A stretch of DNA of 8,437 nt from CAZGMJ01 sp964526785 (GTDB taxonomy: Bacteria > Planctomycetota > Phycisphaerae > Sedimentisphaerales > Anaerobacaceae). Shown here one piece after another: positions 4,895 to 8,437 of the stretch (positions are counted from its first letter, which is position 1; each line of letters begins with the position of its first letter). Location of the stretch: positions 1 through 8,437 of the forward strand of contig CAZGMJ010000118.1 in NCBI GenBank assembly GCA_964526785.1, read 5' to 3'. The notes beneath the pieces are model-generated. The model searched no databases, had not been told where the DNA came from, and saw only the letters and a list, made by a program, of their open reading frames with translations. Both the position numbers and the translations under genes were made by a program.

Positions 4895-6670
4895 TTACAA
4901 TCCGCAGTTTGCCTCAACTTCGTCGAGAATGTCGTTGATGAAGTTCGAATACGCTTTCCACGCACGCACTTCAGATTCAAGCAGAGACGTGTCGGGATTG
5001 TCCATCATACTATAGGCCTCCCCCCACGCCCCTGCCAATACAGCATCGATCGCATCCTCGTAATACGACAACAAATCTTGACAACTGTGGGTGTTCTCAT
5101 CGGCGCAGTCTATCTCGGTTTCGGTCCCTGTCTCACAGTACGATATGGCATCGGCCAATGCCTGTTCATAGTACATCTTCCAGTCCGTACGGTGCTTCTT
5201 CTCGTGCTCTGTTATGCCTGTATGGCTCCACCAAGGCGTGCCAAAGTTTGGTGGTCCCTCATCGTCATCTGGGTCGGGGTCTCGAAGGTCGTTGTTCGCA
5301 GCCGGGTAATCTGAACAGTCGATATCATCAGTACTGTCTACGCTGATTTTGCTACCGATACTCTCTGGGTCAGTCACATTTAAGTAGGTCGCAGTAGTTG
5401 GACAACTGATCTCACAGACCCATTTGCAGCTATCATACGCGAACTCGACATCGTATTCTAGAGCGTCATCAGGAGGATCGAAACAACCGTAGGACGGTAG
5501 CACCGGACATGGTACGCCTCCATCGTAGTGCAAATCTTCGTAGTCAGTCCATGTTATCGTCTGATCGTGCCACGCAGCTTCTGTGCAGCCATCTGGCAAC
5601 TGCACACTGACTTGTTCTGACAAGCTGTTGCCACATAGACTTGCCGTGACCGTCTTGCTGCCGATACACGACCATTTGGTTTTGAAAGCGCTACCACCGT
5701 TTTGTGTTTCGGGACAATCCCCACCACTCCAAACAACAAGGTCTGTCCCGGTGCCGGCTGGAGTCGTTGTGATACTGAAAGTGACCTCTTCGCAGAGGTC
5801 AGCGGTGTTCGTGTTCGCGCTCATACTATCAAGGGATACGTCATCAACAACGAATCTAACGAGATCTTCGCAGAGCGTGACATCCTCACTTGTCGGCTGA
5901 AACTTCCATGAGATCCATGTGCCTGCGCTGGAAGATGCGCCTTCGGCGTAGACATCACTGGGTGCGTTTAGCGGTCCATAAGAATACTCCCAACTGTCAT
6001 AGCGACCGTTAGGCAGTATTCTATTCCCTCTTTGGGGTCCAGTCCATACTGGCACAGCCGTGCTGCCGTAATATACCTCCAGTACCAAGTTACCCACATC
6101 AAGGTTTGAGGGCTGAAAGTCAAGCCAAACTATGGCTAAGTTATCTTCTCCCGCGACTGTGCCGGGATCGTCCTTGTCCGCCGTCCCACTGTTATCGTCA
6201 TCATCGCAATTAACCACTAAGGAGCCACCCGGATATTCTTCATCATCATCAATAACGCCATCAATATCTATGTCCACTTCAACCATATAGACAGCGCATG
6301 GAAACTCATCGGACCAGTTGCCGTCATTGTCTTTCACTCTTACTTTAACCGTGTATATGCCCGAGTCTGGAAAATAGCAGTGTGCTAAACCTAAATACGT
6401 CCCCTCTCCTTCCCATATATCAACAGCCTCAGCGGGCCAGATCCAATCCCATTCTACAATGCGCCATTCGGCGTCTGGGTCATCTGAATCATACGAATAC
6501 GGCCATTTTGCATTGAACCCGACGCTGGTCCCACCTTGCTGTTGCGTACCGGGAACGCCAAAACGCGGATAATACTGCATGCTGGCTACTGGACTGCCTC
6601 CACCCCCATAGACGCGAGCAGATAGGATCAATGTAGCCATGATGCTAAAGACAGACATTCTATTGTGCAT
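4895..6670 (-). CDS. exported PKD/Ig-like protein with C-terminal HEKKH zincin-like domain
   Basis: A 591-residue secreted multidomain protein. Residues 1-23 are a signal peptide (hydrophobic core, cleavage near RVYG-GG). About 27-130 is PKD-like: a YDSDDPDAEWRIVEWDW stretch, then DSGIYTVKVRVKDNDGNWSD. An acidic linker follows (VDIDIDGVIDDDEE, NCDDDDNSGTADKDD; possible calcium binding), then a beta module ending in a VYAEGAS motif near 243-249. Next is an Ig-like domain with WSGGDCPETQNGG, a Lys-Thr-Lys-Trp turn and SKTVTASLCG, a style common in secreted PVC proteins. The C-terminal ~110 residues are helical and carry HEKKH at 489-493 (bases 5192-5206), with Glu565 and Glu567 in LLESEVRAWKAY as candidate third zinc ligand. 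This is a gluzincin-like order, but the family is not identified. Its many cysteines suggest disulfides. The start at 6670 is preceded by GGGAAAAAGATA, and the gene overlaps the TPR gene by 11 bases, so coupled translation is likely. An alternative start is Met5. Confidence 0.85.
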   Translation of the reverse strand: MHNRMSVFSIMATLILSARVYGGGGSPVASMQYYPRFGVPGTQQQGGTSVGFNAKWPYSYDSDDPDAEWRIVEWDWIWPAEAVDIWEGEGTYLGLAHCYFPDSGIYTVKVRVKDNDGNWSDEFPCAVYMVEVDIDIDGVIDDDEEYPGGSLVVNCDDDDNSGTADKDDPGTVAGEDNLAIVWLDFQPSNLDVGNLVLEVYYGSTAVPVWTGPQRGNRILPNGRYDSWEYSYGPLNAPSDVYAEGASSSAGTWISWKFQPTSEDVTLCEDLVRFVVDDVSLDSMSANTNTADLCEEVTFSITTTPAGTGTDLVVWSGGDCPETQNGGSAFKTKWSCIGSKTVTASLCGNSLSEQVSVQLPDGCTEAAWHDQTITWTDYEDLHYDGGVPCPVLPSYGCFDPPDDALEYDVEFAYDSCKWVCEISCPTTATYLNVTDPESIGSKISVDSTDDIDCSDYPAANNDLRDPDPDDDEGPPNFGTPWWSHTGITEHEKKHRTDWKMYYEQALADAISYCETGTETEIDCADENTHSCQDLLSYYEDAIDAVLAGAWGEAYSMMDNPDTSLLESEVRAWKAYSNFINDILDEVEANCGL

Positions 6671-8324
6671 TATCTTTTTCCCAATATTTCAATGTTCCTT
6701 CGCCCTCCAACCATGCTTTGGCGTTATGTGCCACCGATGTGTCGGGCCATAGCTTGACAACACGTTCAAAGGCCTGCCTCATTTTGGCATGTGCTTCTGG
6801 TGTGGACATATCGCCGCGCCATTTAAGTGTTTGATATACGCGTCCAACCATGAACTGAGTATAAGCTGCATGTTCATATTCAGGCCACAAATCGCATGCC
6901 GACTGGAATAGGGGCACCGCTTCTTGTGGGCGTCCAAGTTCCAGAAGACATTCTGCTGCGAAGTGTTGTGCCCACGGCGTGAAATAGGCTGTGTGCGGCA
7001 TATGTTCAATAATTCGCATGCACATTCCCAACGTGTGACTATAATGGGTGGCAGCTTCACTGCTCAGATACTCCCTCTCTTCGTAGCGGGCCTGTCGCAG
7101 ATAGGCTTCAGCCACCAGATGCGCTGCCTCGGGCAAGATTGACTTATCCTGCAGGTCCTGCAATATCTGATCGAAACCTGCAAAGGCACCATCTTCTTCA
7201 TCATTGCGGAATTTGACAGCAGCAAGATTAACACGGGCAAGTGCTCTGAAGCGGTCATCTGCAGCGTTTTCAATCACGTAGTTGAAAAACTTCTCCGCTT
7301 TTTGATCATCGTGGTGGCCCAAAGCTCGTCCGACCTGATACACTACTTGGGCGATATCACTATTGTTGCTGAAGTCTGATAGTAAATGTTCAATGCCAGC
7401 CTCCGTGTTCGGATCGTCCCCCAAACCGATACTCGATAGTATGGCGCCTCTTTGAGACAACATCGCAGCGTGACTTCCAGGGAAAGTCTCCACAATATGC
7501 CTATGCAAATCCCGAGATTCCTTGAATTTGCGGTTGTCTCTATAGGCTTCAGCAACATCTGCCACGATTTTCACATAATCCTCATGCTGGGAATAGTCAG
7601 CAATCAATCTCTCTCTTTCGATAGCCGCATTTGGATCATCATCCAATTCAATGCTTGTCAGGATGATACCTCGCTGAGAGTAGATTGTTCTTTCATTATT
7701 CGGCCAGTGGTCAACTACGTGCCGATACAGGACACGGGCTTTTTGCCAATCTTTCTTCTTCCTGCAGCACCATGCAACCTGTCCAATGGCTTCAGCCGTG
7801 CGACTGTCCGTGGAGTAGTCACTCAGCAGCTTTTCAATGTTTGCCCATGCTGCATCGTCATCCCCCGCATACGTATCTGCTACAGCCTGCCCCATTACCA
7901 GCCAAATGCTGTCGCCTCGAACAGGTTGTTCCTGCAATATTTGCTGATAGATATCCTTCGCCTTTTTGGCATTACCGAATTCATAGCAGTTCTCGGCAAC
8001 TGCGTGAATCGCATGGGGCAACCTCGTATGATCTGCATAGTCCGTCAATATGCCTTCAACCGTTGCCTTTCCCAATGCCTGCTTCTTCTCCTGGACGGCC
8101 AAGACCGCTGCCAGTTTCCTCGCAAAAAAGAACCGCTCTTCACTATCCGTAGCCTGTTCTATGATTCTCAGATACACCTGCTCGGCCTGTGCGAACTGCT
8201 TCTTGATGCACAGCCGCTCGGCCATCTTCTCCTGTGCGGCCAGATCATCCGCCCCGACAACGGACGCGGCAGATACGAGCACCGCGGCCAATGCCAACAT
8301 TAGCAGCAATTGTTTCCTCGCCAT
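6660..8324 (-). CDS. exported TPR-repeat protein
   Basis: A 554-residue protein. Residues 1-25 are a clear signal peptide (MARKQ, long Leu/Ala core, cleavage near VVGA-DD). The remainder is tetratricopeptide-like: FAQAEQVYLRIIEQ near 44-57, KAKDIYQQILQEQP near 121-134, KARVLYRHVVDHWP near 195-208 and EAVPLFQSACDLWP near 468-481 are TPR helix pairs with the usual small residues and Pro after helix B. From residue 91 the array is organised in 74-residue modules. TPR proteins act as binding scaffolds; no enzymatic motif is present. The start at 8324 was chosen because AGGAGGT lies 7 bases upstream and the signal peptide begins there. An in-frame ATG at 8393 adds 23 residues without a ribosome binding site. 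The stop overlaps the next gene's start, so the pair is probably one operon and the products may interact (inference). Confidence 0.92.
   Translation of the reverse strand: MARKQLLLMLALAAVLVSAASVVGADDLAAQEKMAERLCIKKQFAQAEQVYLRIIEQATDSEERFFFARKLAAVLAVQEKKQALGKATVEGILTDYADHTRLPHAIHAVAENCYEFGNAKKAKDIYQQILQEQPVRGDSIWLVMGQAVADTYAGDDDAAWANIEKLLSDYSTDSRTAEAIGQVAWCCRKKKDWQKARVLYRHVVDHWPNNERTIYSQRGIILTSIELDDDPNAAIERERLIADYSQHEDYVKIVADVAEAYRDNRKFKESRDLHRHIVETFPGSHAAMLSQRGAILSSIGLGDDPNTEAGIEHLLSDFSNNSDIAQVVYQVGRALGHHDDQKAEKFFNYVIENAADDRFRALARVNLAAVKFRNDEEDGAFAGFDQILQDLQDKSILPEAAHLVAEAYLRQARYEEREYLSSEAATHYSHTLGMCMRIIEHMPHTAYFTPWAQHFAAECLLELGRPQEAVPLFQSACDLWPEYEHAAYTQFMVGRVYQTLKWRGDMSTPEAHAKMRQAFERVVKLWPDTSVAHNAKAWLEGEGTLKYWEKDNAQ
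7089..8054 (-). repeat. tandem 74-residue TPR modules
   Basis: Four modules of exactly 74 residues (222 bases) begin at residues 91, 165, 239 and 313 of the TPR protein, anchored by the D-Y/F of ILTDY, LLSDY, LIADY and LLSDF (Asp 95, 169, 243, 317). Pro 134, 208 and 282 fall at the same phase. Modules 2 to 4 also share SQRG (216, 290) and DDPN. A fifth, diverged copy begins at about residue 386 (ILQD, then LPEAAHLVAEAY, matching LPHAIHAVAENC of module 1), one residue out of phase. Confidence 0.75.
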
Positions 8325-8331
8325 GATTGCG

Positions 8332-8338
8332 ACCTCCT
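8332..8338 (-). promoter_or_regulatory. Shine-Dalgarno AGGAGGT deciding the TPR gene start
   Basis: A full-strength AGGAGGT lies 7 bases before the ATG at 8324-8322. It settles the start there and not at the in-frame ATG at 8393. It is by far the strongest ribosome binding site in the window, suggesting high translation of the first gene. Confidence 0.85.
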
Positions 8339-8382
8339 GAAAAGCATTAGAAAAACACGATAACGTTCCATAGATCAGTGCA

Positions 8383-8410
8383 TCTATATACATGCCGTTT
8401 GGCAGAGCAA
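8383..8410 (-). promoter_or_regulatory. weak promoter candidate for TPR gene
   Basis: TTGCTC (8410-8405) and TATAGA (8388-8383) on the minus strand are spaced 16 bases apart, about 60 bases before the start codon. Matches to the sigma-70 consensus are partial (three and four of six). The operon could equally begin outside the window. Confidence 0.25.
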
Positions 8411-8437
8411 AATGTTGATCAGATTTCTGCCGATTTT

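Noticed and set aside
7452..8303. 283-codon plus-strand open frame opposite the TPR gene
   Set aside because: It is antisense to clear TPR coding with strict 74-residue periodicity; the long frame is a by-product of the codon composition on the other strand.
8360..8373. GGAACGTTATCGTG resembling the -10 of the ECF-shaped promoter
   Set aside because: No TGTCCG-like element lies 16-17 bases upstream, and the similarity covers about six bases only.
8401..8431. GGCAGA/TCTGCC inverted repeat at the right edge
   Set aside because: Only six pairs with a 19-base loop. A T-rich stretch follows on the plus strand but no plus-strand gene precedes it, and it is cut by the window edge.

Overview
Every gene I can support lies on the minus strand, so the window reads from right to left. 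It suggests a bacterium of the Planctomycetes/PVC group. The reasons are a divergent ECF-type sigma factor, large Sec-exported proteins built from PKD and Ig-like modules, acidic DDDD-rich linkers, and secreted TPR and HEAT proteins. This placement is inference from protein style; there is no marker gene, and base composition is roughly balanced. I see no RNA genes, CRISPR arrays, insertion sequences or phage genes.

Layout in transcription order: (1) 8324-6660, an exported TPR protein with 74-residue modules. It overlaps by 11 bases with (2) 6670-4895, an exported PKD/Ig-like protein ending in a HEKKH zincin-like domain. After a 67-base gap holding a good sigma-70-type promoter comes (3) 4827-3442, an exported HEAT-repeat protein made of two gapless 203-residue halves. 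(4) 3292-2729 encodes an ECF-like sigma factor with no recognisable anti-sigma partner. (5) 2728-2348 is a 381-base intergenic region with an intrinsic terminator, then an ECF-style promoter candidate and a 31-codon open frame. (6) 2347-538 is an exported Ig-like protein ending in a metzincin-like HEIGH domain, now split into two overlapping frames by a one-base shift near 1728. (7) 499-20 is a small exported beta-rich protein. Its stop overlaps, as ATGA, a possible start of a further gene that leaves the window.

How they might work together is inferred. Five of the six main products carry export signals, and two of these end in different HExxH protease-like domains. The TPR and HEAT proteins look like extracytoplasmic scaffolds. 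The sigma factor gene is followed by its own terminator and then by a promoter of ECF shape in front of the metzincin-like gene, which makes that gene the most plausible local target. None of these proteins can be assigned a named function from sequence reading alone.
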